Shown here: one piece after another, positions 12,591 through 25,224 of the stretch
How positions within the stretch are numbered: the first letter of the stretch is position 1
Layout of the letters: each line of letters opens with the position of its first letter
Assembly (NCBI RefSeq): GCF_901709675.1
Contig: NC_051099.1
Span: 1,300,001 to 1,364,000, forward strand
Length of the DNA stretch: 64,000 bases
Source of the DNA: Syngnathus acus
Lineage: Eukaryota > Chordata > Actinopteri > Syngnathiformes > Syngnathidae
Direction of reading: 5' to 3'
The notes under the pieces: generated by a model
The model's input: the letters and a program-made list of their open reading frames with translations, nothing else
Databases searched by the model: none
Told to the model about the DNA's origin: nothing
Program-made: the position numbers and the translations under genes

Positions 12591-15500
12591 CGCATGCATA
12601 AATTTAAGCCTGCCTACCTTCCTCCCTCTTTCATCTATGAGACAAGCATCTTTGGCTGTTTGGATATTTCTTTTTTATTGTTGCTCATTTCTTTGTTCTC
12701 ACTCTCACCTTGCAGCTGTCAGCTTCTACAAATTTGCCATGTGGAAGACAACAGCCTTTGCAATATTCAATATCCGATATAGCTCCCATCTTAAAAGCCT
12801 CCATTGTATGCCCTTGGCTCAAAAAAGATCCTCGTGAGTCTGGATAAGAGGACACTCAATATCACCTTCAACATCTTCCACTTTGGTTTATATCTTTGCC
12901 CTTTAAACTGATGGTGTTGATTCAAGGACAAATTAGATCCATTTCCAGTGGAGGAAATTGTCTAACATGATTTTTGTTTCATTTCAACACCAAATGATAG
13001 ATTTACAAAGATGTCATTGCACTCATAGGTTCTTTTACCATTTATCTTTATTTTCATTGATTCTTGACATATTGATATGAGAAATGCTGCTGCCTTTTGA
13101 TCAAAATGATTGCTTCATAATTATTATGTCTACAAAACAAGGTCATTTCTTCTCTGCTTGTAAAAACCTTTCAGCGCTATCTCAAAGATGTTTACTTTGG
13201 TAACACTAACAATTGATGACGAGAACGTGCAATTTATATGTCACAGGGAATTCTGGTGGCTCATTATTGATGCCATGGTGTAATGGCATGGAGGCAAAGT
13301 TTGAAGCATGTCAAAGTGGAAGATGAGAGTTTTTTGAGGGATACAAAAGATTGTAATTCAATTTGTGAGGCTTCAATTGTTAGAAAGATATTTCTCTATT
13401 ACCAACAAATGCTTCTACCAACTCTCCCAACAGCGCCCGTTTTTATATCCTTTGTTGCTGGAATAATCACGGGCGCGATGATCTCTAGATATCCTTTGTT
13501 GCGTTCCATTTCAGTGTATTCTTTCAATTTTGAGCCAAATACGCTTTTGTCTAAAGGGTGAACTGATTAGATTTAGTTTGTTAAAAAAAAAATTTTTAGC
13601 TTATATTCATCCCTTTGTGTTTAGATTTCGGTAGTTTGCACCAGCGGCTGTTGATTTGCGGTCAAGGTCAACGGGAACTCACAAAAAGTGTTTCTGGCAA
13701 GATCTCAAACGTGTGCACTGATTCTGACTTTGCCCTACTGCATAATAGGGAATTTGAGCTTTTTGTCCAAAAGGTCAAACTTACTGTTTGCAAATGCATA
13801 CCACGGTGTTTTTTTTAAAATTGTGCTTTTCAATCAACATCCAACGGAAATTTGTGATCTCGATCAGTGTAGTTTTAATTTACAGTAAGTTCAAAGGCAA
13901 CCGCTCTGACCCAAAAAAAATTGCGTTCTGCCTCGATCCATTTTTTGTTCTTGGTTATACATCATGGTCTTACAGCTCAGTTGAGCTCCAGTCCTGACAT
14001 AAAGGTCAGCAGCTCCGGGCTGTCCATCTGTCTGGCTGCACTTCTCCTCTTCTTCAATGCCTGCTGAATGCCTAAATAAGGAAAGTTAGAAGACTCGTGC
14101 TGGAAAGGTCATGCCGCAACGCACAACGGAAGCGTGGAGGAGGCATTTATTCGTCCTATATATGAAAAAAATAATAATATATATATATTGATTTGTGGCA
14201 CAAGTCCAAATGATTGCCGGGAAGCTCTCCAGATTTGATTGTTTGGCAAACGTGCGCTCTTAAAGGTAGAGTGAGGAAATGGGTGTTGAGTGTTTTTATT
14301 GGAACATTCAGCTCATCTACAGCGTCAGCCATAGTGGGGTTAAAAAAATGGACGGAAAAAAACCAACATGGCATTTGCTCAGAGACAATGTCAACCTTCA
14401 GGGCTCCAAGTCGTTGTAAATGAAAGAAAGCTAATTTCCCTGTTGCATCACTCGCTAATGTCATGCAGATGAGGACGCTGTTGACCTGTTTCAGCCTTGG
14501 CATGTCATTCAAATGTGAGGGCAATTAATTCCCCCCCTCCCCCACTAGGATTCCCACCCCATGATCTCCTCACAAGCACAATGGAGAGCAAGCACGTCGG
14601 TAAGGATTAAGATAAACGCAAAAGAGCGGGGAGGATATGAACATCCGAGACAAAGAATGTGGAAACGCACCCTTCGGGGATCAACTCCAAGAGAAAATGA
14701 GAGACAGAGGCAGGGATAGGGCGAGTGAGAGAATTGAGCGGCATGAACTGGAAAAGAAAGTAAGGGAAAGCTTTGTCTTGAAGAGAAGATCTAAATTTAG
14801 ACATGGAAATCAGGGGAGAGCAGCTGCCTGCTTTCCTCTGGAGATACATTTAAATCAGGTCTAGGTGGCCAAAAGGGAGGCACAAAGCAGCTCTTCCACT
14901 GGTCAATTAGGCACACAGAGGACTTCATTGTTGTAATAGAACCATCATGGTGCCCCCTTTGGCCCTTTCTCTCCCAGTGGACTATTCATGCAGTGGAGTT
15001 CCTGGATGTCATTGGGCCTCGTCCTTGTGCAACAATGTGTTACTTGGAGAGGAGCGGGGTTCTTCTCAGAAGGACATCCCATAATGGAATACAAGCAAAC
15101 AAACCCATGCTAATAAAAGCAAGGACGGATTTTGAAACAGGAAGTAATGGGAGCCACAATAATCCAAAATAGCACCACTATAAAACATTCATGAACTTTA
15201 CGGGTATGTTTTTTTATTTTAGAAGGCAACTGTTGGGCAACTCTAAATAAAATAAAAGCTTAAATTGCATCTTGAATGTTTTTATTTCTCTCCAAAAGGG
15301 TCAAAAGAAGTTAACTACTGTATAATATAAAACACTAGTTTAACCTTGAGTCCAATTATTTGTGATAACATGCAGAGCCCTCCTCAAACATCATCGGCGA
15401 GAGTCCGTCAGCGTAGAAAGTCGACTCTTAACTTTCCCTTTGTGACCAGAGCAGATGAAATGAAATCCATCCCACCGGGCTGAAGGGTATGAACGGGCAG

Positions 15501-16150
15501 CCCGTCGGCGCAAGCTGGGGGGGGAAAAAATGAGGCAAAAAGTAAGTGATGTGCAAAGAGGAAGCAATAAAGAGCGCAAGGACAGCGACGAGAAGCTGGT
15601 AAATCACAGGGCAGAGCACGCCTCATGCAAAACTGGCATGAATAAAACATATTCCTCTCCTCCCAAAGCTCCGATCCATTTGCCTCCTCCTCGTCTTGCC
15701 TCTCTATCTCTTCCGTGCATGATTAACCTTGGGAGGCCTTAATCAACGCTGGAAATGACCCGTGCTCTTTGACTTACCCTTCAACTCCTCCCGACAATCT
15801 CCCTGTCCCGCTTTTATTTCTCCATGCCAGCCATTTGTGCATTTGTTTATCTTACCTGGCCTGTGGAATAAAGTATCTGGCACCTACTCAACTAAGTCTT
15901 TCATATTGACTGTGCTATTTTTCCCCAAATAAATTCCTCATTTCTTTCCTCTGTTTTTTTTCTTCTTCTGTATGATCCTCTCCTGGGGGGGTTAAGATGA
16001 GAGTTAAGTCAGGGATGAATAATCTTCCTAACCTAAGCCTTTATTCACACAGCCTTTAAAGCCCGTCCTCTGGGGACGGCAACAGGGATAGATTTATGGT
16101 TATTTTTATTTACTTGTCCCCGCCTCGGAATACACACCAACGCGACACAT

Positions 16151-16205
16151 ATAGGGGCAGAACGGTGGACTAGTGGTTAGCAAATCCGCCTCACTGCTCT
16201 CCGCA
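16151..16205 (+). mobile_element. Truncated SINE head (tRNA-like fragment)
   Basis: The stretch GGGGCAGAACGGTGGACTAG, then TGGTTAGCAAATCCGCCTCA, resembles the 5' tRNA-like head of the SINE at 1445 (compare TAGCACGTCCGCCTC there). The rest of the element is missing, so this is a fragment. It lies about 340 bp upstream of the Ig V exon. Confidence 0.6.
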
Positions 16206-16546
16206 TTCCAAAAGTCAGGGACATCATAGAGACGCTAAATCTTCCGTGTGTGCAGCTGAGCCGGAGTTATCCATTGTGCTCTCGCAGCTCTCCGTGGTGC
16301 TGAAATGCTTTTTGTCATTGTGGTGTTACCTTGCTTTTGTGTTTATGTCCTAGCGTCACTCACAAACGCACACAGGTCCCTGGGGAGCAGCTTCTAATTT
16401 GTTTTTCTCCGTGTAGCGAGGTTTCAGGGTCGTCACCGCAACCGTGGTCACCTATGCTGCGGTCTGTGTTTTTTTCCACACACCTGCTTTACTTTTACAC
16501 CTATATAACAAATGAAGCGTCATGTCTTCTATTCTCTGTGTCGCAG

Positions 16547-16696
16547 GCATCAGCGGCCAGCATCCTCTGGTTCAGAATGTCACCGTGACAGAGGGCGGGA
16601 CAGCCAACATGACATGCCGCGTGGAGTACAACGACAACACCTCCCTCCAGTGGTCCAACCCGGCACAGCAAACTCTCTTCTTCGGTGACAAGAAAG
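16547..16696 (+). CDS. cadm2: cadm2 exon: first half of Ig V domain
   Basis: A 150-nt exon, phase 1 to 1, acceptor TCGCAG and donor GTGAGT. It encodes (G)ISGQHPLVQNVTV, then EGGTANMTCRVEYNDNTSLQ, then WSNPAQQTLFFGDKK. It holds the first conserved Ig cysteine (in MTCRV), the core Trp and N-glycosylation sequons NVT, NMT and NTS. Mammalian CADM2 has nearly the same text (NDNTSLQWSNPAQQTLYF). This membrane-distal domain mediates homophilic and heterophilic trans adhesion with other CADM proteins at synapses and axon-glia contacts. CADM3 shares part of the motif; the tail exon and the Ig2 GSKPAAD...WFKN motif favour CADM2. Confidence 0.96.
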
Positions 16697-18023
16697 GTGA
16701 GTTGACTCAGTTAAGGATACAGAAGAGGCCACTCAGATAACGTTTCATTTGATTTCATGTGTTCAAAACATAATTCCTCTGACTTAAAATTCATTTTCTG
16801 TTGCACGTTTTCTCATTAGCGTGGCGCTTGAACCGGAGCTTATCTCAGTTGACTTTGGGTGAAAGGCTAGGTTACATTCATATTCATAACTAGGGACTTG
16901 GAGCACAGGTGTCAGAGCCAGATCCAACCCCCTCAATTTTGGCCCGTAAATCGTCTGTGTCTACTTCATGCTCCTGCAAAATAGCCAAACCAAATTTTAC
17001 AAAGCATTTTAAATCTGACTCCAAAATATGTTTGAACACAAACGGTGCGGCAACACACGTAGACATGCAATACAATACGGCCAATATATTCTTTCCCGAA
17101 ATGACAACTAGCAGTGCAGCTTTCTGAGGATAGTTTTCATATGCAGTATACTGCCCCTGGTGGAATACACCAGAATGAGCAGTACAGTGTCTGTTGAAAT
17201 GAAGCAAATATTTTGTCAAAAGCTCCAAACGAACAAATGAGCCTTCTCAAGTTGGCAGACGCTCAAAGGTTGTCCTTCCATTAGTGTCTGACCCCCATGG
17301 CAGTCACACAATATACGCTTCAAACCCCCAAATTAACCTTCGCACAACTCAAGTGCTTCAAATGTATGGCAACGTATGTGGGCGTGGTACAAAGTCGCCA
17401 GTGTTTTAATAGCTAATAAGTACAAAAAGGTTTATTTCTGACCTTTTACACTCTCTTCAGTTAAGTCCCAGTAAAGAGGATTCATGGATGTTATTTTGTA
17501 GGTTCAAGTCTGCTGACTGATTGCGCGCCGCCGCGGCGTCTCTCGGCACCATTAGTGGAGTGTAATAGAGTATGAATCACACTCTCTTGTAAGTGTCCGG
17601 ATTAAGCACGTATGGGATTTACACTTCTTCCATTATCCCTCCTCTCTGCCCACAGGCTCACTTGTCTGACTGTGTGTGTGTGTGCGCGTGTCTGTGTACG
17701 TCTGCACTTTTTTTTTTTTATCCCAGAGACTGCGTGTACAAGCGAATTTCCGAGCGGTTCCGTCAGAGCGGCCGTTAAAAGCAGCCCCTGAACATCAAAT
17801 TCAACAGTTGATGTGCTCTGCGGGTTATTCCATATCGCACCTGGCATGGGGGGGTTGCTCGGGGTGTATTCTGTGGCATTTCCAATGCAGAGCTGTGCCA
17901 GATTGGAAATGGAAAAAGCACCCGAAGACTCTCCTATTATCAGCAGAGCTACTCCTGAGACCCCGGAATTGCACAGCTTTTTTTTTAGGGGCTTTTGCCT
18001 GGTGTGTGTTTGTGTGTGATGAT

Positions 18024-18043
18024 GGGGTGGGGTGGGGTGGGGG
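18024..18043 (+). other. G-quadruplex motif
   Basis: Four G-tracts of 4, 4, 4 and 5 separated by single T residues, on the sense strand of the cadm2 transcript. Single-nucleotide loops are known to favour very stable parallel quadruplexes in DNA and RNA. Folding and function are inferred. Confidence 0.8.
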
Positions 18044-18335
18044 TGGTTTGTCTTGCTCGACGTGGCATTTCACATGCACATGCTGATGGGCGTGCTGAGA
18101 TGCGGAGTGTTTCCAAAGTGCCACTGGCAGTCTTAGAAGATGTCTGAGCTGCTAACGGCTGCGAGCACAGTCGCTTGCAGATTAATGTTGCTTTTGCCTG
18201 CTGGGAGGAAGATGAGGATTAGGAGCAGGGCGCACTTTTACTCAAATACACAACCCCAGTGTGGCTTTTTAGATATACTTTATTTAGTTGCAGGGTTTTT
18301 TTGAGCCGGACACTGTTTCAGCGTATTCATCTAGC

Positions 18336-18430
18336 AGAGGTATCAAACTCTGGCCCGTGGGCCAAATTTGTCCCGCAGTGTCATTTTATTCGTCCCGCGA
18401 AGACAAATTGTGCATCGACTTAGTGTCAAT
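18336..18430. mobile_element. hAT-type interspersed repeat fragment
   Basis: The stretch GTATCAAACTCTGGCCCGTG, then GGCCAAATTTGTCCCGCAGT, matches the start of a vertebrate repeat of the form GTGTCAAACT..GGCCCG..GGCCAAAT..GGCCCGC. A second, better copy is at 39113-39381. Assignment to hAT is from memory of such termini and is moderate. Confidence 0.5.
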
Positions 18431-21400
18431 ACTAAAATTGCAAAATGTCTTCACTTTTAAAAAGAAGAGATGTTTCCAGCAATTTATTTGACCATTCATC
18501 AAAGACGTATGCAGAGGTGTCCAGATTTGATATGGATACGGGCTATCCATCCAACTGTTAGTCCTGTGAACTTTGGCCGTTGTTTTGAATGTCACGGCGA
18601 GCGTTCACGGAAGACACTCAGACGGATGCGAGAGACCCCTCTTGTCACTCGTCCTTGCCGAACGCTTGGGCGACTGCAAAGTGTTGTTTGAATTTCAAAT
18701 AAGTCATTGGCACAAAAGTAGGCACTTTGTCCTCCTCGTCACGACGCTACTGAGGGACTTAATCTGTGCCTCGGCGGCAAGAGAGTGATGAGCGGCGGGC
18801 AAGAGGGATTCTCTCTTTTATACCACTCAAAGGAGGCCAATATCCCTTTACAAATTGCCCTTTTGCTTTCGTGAAACTCAGGACTTGATAATAGCTTCAG
18901 TTGGTGGAATGTGACGTTTTTCTATGATCTCTAATTACAATATCTTCATTGCTCCCACAGCATAGAGAACCAATGTATAATTACTTTTCCAAGACATATT
19001 TGCAGGAGTCTGTCGCACTCTCACAACATTAAGAGCATATATTGCGTATGTCATTTACTAGCCTCTTTCCTTCCCATCCAAAACATTTCTAATTACATTT
19101 TCAATTTGAAGTGCTGCCCCTTTGATACACTGCTTGTAACTTGGATTGACCGGTCTTCAAAGCCATGTTAAATTACCTTTGTGTTTATAATTAGTAGAGC
19201 AGAACTTATTTAGACTGGCACTCGTCAGACACACTAATGTCCTCTGCTTACTACACCAGGCTCTGCTTTTTCTTCTTCAGAACCGCCGTCACTGTTTTGT
19301 CTAAAAGAAAATCTCAAATGGAAGAGCATTTCATTTTTCTGGGTTGTGCACGTACAAAACTTGAATAAAGCAGGCGCTTAATGTTTTTTAAATGTGACGT
19401 GTTTGGCATAAATGCTGACTGTAATTAGGACTTTCCAACTGCATTGGCATAAATTAGTGACAGCCAAATTTTGGTGACGCACCCTCAATAGTTAATGTCA
19501 CCTTCCGTTTGACTTTTTGAAGTGTCAATTTAATATTGCCACCACAAAACTACCATTGAATAATCAATTTGATTTCCATCTGCTGACTGATTGAATCTGG
19601 TCAAACATTAAGATTAGCGTTACAGGTGAGCAGATAAGGGCCAAGTGCTCATTTTTAAGCTCCAATGTGCTGAATATGAAACTAGTATGGCTGGCTGGCT
19701 CAAATCAATTTAGTTTGCGTTGGTGTATGGGTTCCTTTTCCGCCACCCGTACGTACACGTGTGTGTTGTGTGTCGCCTGCCAAACCGCTCCAGCATGCAG
19801 CCGTGGAAGCTTTGAAGCGTTCCCAGTATCTCTGCCTGAGCAATTTGAGGCAATAGGCTAGCCGGTAAAAAAAGAATAAATAAATCCCAAGACATATTTT
19901 TTAATTAGGATTAAAAAAAGAGGGTGAAATATTATTTCTCCAAACTCAGGTAAGCATCCTTTCATAGTATCAAGCCAAAGATTAAGGTATTTGCTCTAAT
20001 AGGAAAAAAAAACAAATAGATAAAAAGCTTGCCTGTAAATCATAAATCTCTTAAGATCCCTAACAACTCCCCTTTCTCCAAGACAAGGATCATAAAACAT
20101 GAGCAGAAGGGAAAAAAAAAAGAGGCAAAAGGAACGGGGATGGTGGGCCTCTGTGGGATAAAGGCGAGGAATTAAGGAGGCATTTTATGACAGCTTTCAG
20201 ACACAGTTATCACCTGTGAAAGACACGGGCAAACTTTTTCTTTGACCTTCAGCAACCTGCCTCGGTGTTTTCCTTCCGTCACAGCTTTAGATTGTATAAT
20301 ATTCCGCAGCTCGCCTCTTATTAGACAAAAGGCCTTTTCTTGCGCTTCATAATGTTGAAATTGCAATTAAAAGGACTTCAGCTTTCTCGAGCAATGCCAA
20401 ATGAAAAGGAGTTTTGTAAGGTTAAGGTACAGAGCAAAATTCTTGACATCAATGAAAAATAGCTTTCATTTTAAGGCCCACATATGCGTTATTTACTTCT
20501 GGAGTGCTAGCGTCACTTTAGACTTCTTTTCTAACAAATGTGAATGCATCGTAAGTCACACAATGTAAACCATATAGAAAACATGTCAAGTATATTTTAC
20601 AATATAACATATCGGGCCTTATATTTCAGAAGGGGACATTTACGTTTTTTTAATCAAATATTTCTTTATTCTTCGCATCAACACGTGGCCCCATCAAAAA
20701 AGGATGTTTTGTTCATTTAAAACAATAAATAAAAGTTTTTCAGCAAAAGTGACCTTCAAACACCCGCCACGGAGTAGTGGGTGGAAAAGAAATTCACAAA
20801 ACATTCGGAACAAGAGTCCCTTGTCATCCATTTGCTGTCAGTAAATGATAACCTTGAGTTTTGAACAAAATATTTTGATTACGTCAATACTTTCATTTCC
20901 ATTAATTCAAGAATAAAAGCATTGAAATATAGAACACACTCAGTTTTGTTTCTGCGTTACAGGAAGCATTTATTCATTTCCTAAAAATACAGATTAGACT
21001 GTCAGAATACCAGGAAAGTAGACTAATGCCTGATAATTAAAAATAAAATGAATCCCACCACCACTTTTGACTTGATGACTAAGTACCATTAGCACAGAAC
21101 ACAATTTTTGTCTGAAGCCAGCAGTTTGAAGCTATCATGCAAAAAAAAATTGCCATCACACTGACCCACTCCGGCATCCCACTGAACTGTCACTGAAAGA
21201 ACATAAATTCTCTCCAGGCCAATTATTATATGCAGCATTGTCCACCCTTGGCATTGTTAAAACCTCACCTTGCTTCAGAAATGCCAAAGGAGGTGACTTG
21301 TGAGATGCAGAATCTACATGTTTCAATAAACATTCCATTCCGTTCGCATGGGTCCCCCGCCTTGACTCGCTCATCCACACGCACGCACGCCGTCGCAATC

Positions 21401-21787
21401 CATGGCCGACGGAGTCAAGTCCCCCTGATGAGTTGTTGACAAGAAAAAGAGAGCGCTGTCGCTTCCAGACATCGGCGGCCTGAATGTATATTCAGAAATT
21501 TGCACTTTTCTCATTATAAAAGTGTGTCAGCTGAATGAGCAAACACCTGCCAGGGTTCTATACGGATGCGCGCGCTCCCCGGAGAGATGAAGGCAGCCGA
21601 TGCGATGGCTCGCATGAGAGGAAAGGGCAAAGGGAGGAAAAGGTTGTCGGGCGAGTGTGCAAACATGATGGGCTGAAAGTGAGTGAATTTAGACGACAAC
21701 TCTTTGCTTATGCATGCACCTTGTCAAAGCAATCCTAATCTACCGATACGATTATCCATCGACTCTTTTTCACCCTAGCGCTGAGAA

Positions 21788-21832
21788 AATAAATAATAAT
21801 AACAATAATAATAATAATGCTAATAAATAAAT
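21788..21832. repeat. (AAT)n simple repeat
   Basis: AAT and AATA units with a few interruptions. Intronic. Confidence 0.85.
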
Positions 21833-23420
21833 GTCTTTGGAAGTGAATGAGTTTTAATAGCGCTCGGAGGTAAGGGAGACGAAAAAGAAAAGCTTTCTGG
21901 GCTGAATTCCATTGTGTGGTTTTCCACTTTTTGGCCACAAACAAAAGAGAAATGATTGCCTGTTTTCTAGTCTGGTTCACAATCCAAGTGTTGTGAATTT
22001 GGAGGATCACTGGACAGTTTGGTGGTCTGGTGTCATTGTGCATGAGAGGATAATGGGTCATCGCAATGGAGCAGCCATCATTATTTTGGGCACCCAACCA
22101 CAAGATCAAGCCCCGTAGTGTTTTGTGGGTATGTTTTGTGTCCGTGTGTGTGCCTGCCTGCGTTTTGAAAGGCCTTGTCTGTTGGAGCTTTGGCAGCCTG
22201 TGAAAACATACTAACAAATTACACAAAACCTTGTTTGGACCTCTGGTCAGGGGAAATGTAGTGGTTTTAATTGGGGAGAATACATAACCTGCATTTTAGT
22301 GCACATCTCGTATATCTCAGAATGCATTGTGGTTGTAACATTTTTTTTTTTTTTTTGCTTGTTAGCTTCCACAAACATTGGGTTCTCTAAAGTTCAACAC
22401 GTAGTTTAGGAAAATGACCTACTCCAGCCTGTCTCTAAAATCCAAGTGATGAAAGGGCAAGTTAAAAACAGCATAAATAAACCTCTATGATATCTCGAAC
22501 TGAAAATGCTAATGTGGTTCTCAGGCTTTGCTTTCCTACTGTAGCATAATGTATTGCTAATTAATTTGGTTAGTATTTTTTCTGTTCCTGGCATCATAAG
22601 TGATTTTTTTTTCAACTCATATGATGCTTTTCATGTTTCTAAATGCAGCCTGAATCCGCCCTCGCCAGCAAAGTGGTCCTGTTGCTTTTTGGCATGACAA
22701 CTAACCACATTTATGTGCCTTTAAGCGCTAAACAAAAACACATCAACAGCTTTCCCAGCATAATTAAATGACTAACCCATAAAGTGAATGATCCGAATCA
22801 GGAGCATTGACTATATTTTCTTATGCTGGTCAATGTCACATGGGAGCTGGAGCCAGCTATGTTAACCGCTACATTGCATGTTAAATATGCACAAAATGTA
22901 GACGCCCCCTCTCTCCTCCTCCTCCCTCCCCCTAAGGTGTGTGTTTCCCACTCGCGCTGATCCAGGTCATTTTGGAAGTCGTGTACCTTGTCTAGTTTGA
23001 AAGATCTTCCAACGAGCCATCTAATTTCAGCCAATCCATTTCAGTTCCCTCATGTTGCCAAAGTCTCATTAGGGTTCTTTCGCAGCCTTTTATTGCTCTA
23101 TTGATTTCCATTGATGTCTTTTCGGAGGATGGCATCTTCATATAAGTAAAACTTTGTTCAAAGAGGTCGGGAAGATTGTTTACCGCATTTTTTCTTTTTC
23201 TGCAGGCCCCTGGTCATGTTTGATGTCATTTGTACAGAGGTTTGCATAAGTTTGAGGACACATTTAGCTTTGTTCTATTAATTCCCTTTTGCACAGGAGT
23301 TATTTTGATTTCATCTCTATATTTATACTTCCATGTCTTTTTTTTTTTTCGTTATTGGCCTTCAACTTAAATGACGACAAAACAGGATGGAGTAACGTTT
23401 TTTTGTGTCTCTATGTCCAG

Positions 23421-23573
23421 CTTTAAGGGACAACAGAATCGAGTTGATCCGTGCGTCGTGGTCGGAGTTGACCATCAGCATCCATGATGTCACGCTGTCT
23501 GATGAGGGGATGTATACCTGTTCGCTTTTTACCATGCCCGTCAAAACTGCCAAAGCCTACCTGACAGTCCTTG
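23421..23573 (+). CDS. cadm2: cadm2 exon: second half of Ig V domain
   Basis: A 153-nt exon, phase 1 to 1, acceptor CTATGTCCAG and donor GTGAGT. It encodes ALRDNRIELIRASWSELTIS, then IHDVTLSDEGMYTCSLFTMP, then VKTAKAYLTVL. DEGMYTC holds the second Ig cysteine of the V domain, which would pair with the one in the previous exon. Mammalian CADM2 has RIELVRASWHELSIS and TMPVKTSKAYLTVL at the same place. The exon joins cleanly to both neighbours. Confidence 0.96.
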
Positions 23574-25086
23574 GTGAGTAACTGACAACTCTACTGTATT
23601 TTTATGTCTCTGGCTTTTAATTTAGTAGCAAAACATGCATTCTCTGGATGCATTATCCACAAACATGAAGCAAATGTGTGACGCTACAAAAATGCTAATT
23701 TTGTTTAGGTTAATGCTTTCTAATGGCTGAAATTGTTTGTTTGGCTTTGACACTTCCTGCCTGTGTTTGTTTGGTGAATAGGACAAACACATTTAGTATG
23801 CTTAAAAAATGGCATACCCCTTGTCCGCCCCCCCAACACAAACATTTTTACTAATGTTTGTGATCATTGTCCTGCACAAACATTGTCTCATTTCTCACCA
23901 CTCGCCTTATTATCTCGCCAATTAGTTTTTGCTAATGTTAATAGATGTGCTCGTGCACTCCAGGCCCATTAGCTGTCTCTCTTTGTTAACAAGCATTCCG
24001 AGAATTACAGAAATTAACTAGAATCGCTCAGTGGGGATACGGAGGAAAATATTTTTTTGCAACACTGAGCAATAGTTAATGGTGCAGACCAATGTTTTAG
24101 GACAGTGGCTGGATGAAAAACACCACTTAAAATTGAAAGCGCTCTGAAATAACATTCATGTTTGATTGTGTTTCTATGCAAATATCTGAATCATTTTTTT
24201 CTATTTCTTGTTCTTTTGTTTTCACCTTCACTGAATGTGACTGCTTTGGCCTTCAAGGTGGCAGTGTGGTGAATGACACAATTGAATGTTACTGCAAAAC
24301 CTCAGTAACACGGTTCTCAATTCATATAAAAAGAACTAAATAATAAAAGAATTTCAAACGGTCCCAACTCAAGTGCATTTGGCGTTGCATTGTGAAAGTA
24401 GGAATTCATTTGCAAAAGACAGTATCGCAAACCAAAGAGCAACTCGCAAGGACTTTTAAGGTGCCTATAGACGAGGCGATGAGACAGCCAAGGCCAAAGT
24501 GAGTCAATGTCAATGTCTGAGTGACACGGCTTTGAGTCCTTCTTTCTGCTCCCGCCTGAGAAATATATTAAAGCCTGCGTTGGGAGTGAAAAGTACAAAA
24601 TATATCGAGACACTGTGAACCTTTGAGAAAAACGGATGGAATTTGTTTTCTACCATTATTTTGTGTCCAACGCAGTACATTTCAGACCCAGCCGCAATTG
24701 GTGAAAATATTGTCAGAGCATATAGTTAAAAATGTTTTGGAATAACTTTACACTTCCCACATACTTTTAAAGCCTTAGCACCTGTTCTCACTCTCTTGCT
24801 TCAAGCTGTTTCAAAATAAAACAAAATTGTATATTTCAACACCGATATGTTCAAGCAAACCATGTACAGTAATTACATCTAATGAATGTCTGCTAGCTTA
24901 ATGCTCATATGTTATGTGAAACACCACTGACAGGCTCATTTTAATTAGCATAGATGTTAAGGTAAATCATAAAGCTTTACCTTTTATTTTTACATTATTT
25001 GGGCTTGTAGTGTGTCTCAAAGCACCATTGTGTTCATTCTTTCACGAGGTTGGAGCGTTGTGTGTGACTTCATCTCCATCCCTCAG
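23574..25086. other. cadm2: cadm2 intron, 1.5 kb
   Basis: It runs from GTGAGT to CATCCCTCAG, a typical acceptor. AT-rich and unique; no other exon or repeat of note was seen. Confidence 0.75.
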
Positions 25087-25224
25087 GCGTGCCGGAGAAA
25101 CCCAAGATCGAGGGCCTGATGAAACCCGCCTTGGAGGGCGATCACATCACTCTGACCTGCATGACGCATGGTAGCAAACCTGCTGCCGACTTGCGCTGGT
25201 TCAAAAATGAAAAGGAGGTCAAAG
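25087..25224 (+). CDS. cadm2: cadm2 exon: first half of Ig domain 2
   Basis: A 138-nt exon, phase 1 to 1. It encodes (G)VPEKPKIEGLMKPALEGDH, then ITLTCMTHGSKPAADLRWFK, then NEKEVK. LTC holds the first cysteine of the second Ig domain. GSKPAADLRWFKNEKEVK matches CADM2 (GSKPAADIRWFKNDKEIK) better than CADM3 or CADM1, and supports naming the paralogue. The donor is GTGAGT. The domain is completed 7 kb downstream. Confidence 0.95.

Larger units (their letters stand above)
10999..16546. other. cadm2: cadm2 intron, 5.5 kb
   Basis: It runs from GTGAGT to the TCTCTGTGTCGCAG acceptor. No other coding exon was seen. It contains AT-rich simple sequence (AATAAATA around 12544-12590), a truncated SINE head near 16150 and otherwise unique sequence. 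The short open frames here look random. Confidence 0.7.
16697..23420. other. cadm2: cadm2 intron, 6.7 kb, splitting the Ig V domain
   Basis: It runs from GTGAGT to CTATGTCCAG. It contains a perfect G-quadruplex motif at 18024-18043, a hAT-type repeat fragment near 18336, an AAT simple repeat near 21788, T-runs near 22341 and pyrimidine-rich tracts near 22912. No coding exon was recognised within it. Confidence 0.75.

Noticed and set aside
21735-22226. A 163-codon minus-strand frame
   Set aside because: It crosses the AAT simple repeat (poly-Ile text) and shows no family motif.
16697-23420. Possible extra Ig exons in the intron that splits the V domain
   Set aside because: No C-x(n)-W or D-x-G-x-Y-x-C pattern with flanking splice sites was found; the flanking exons already complete the V domain.
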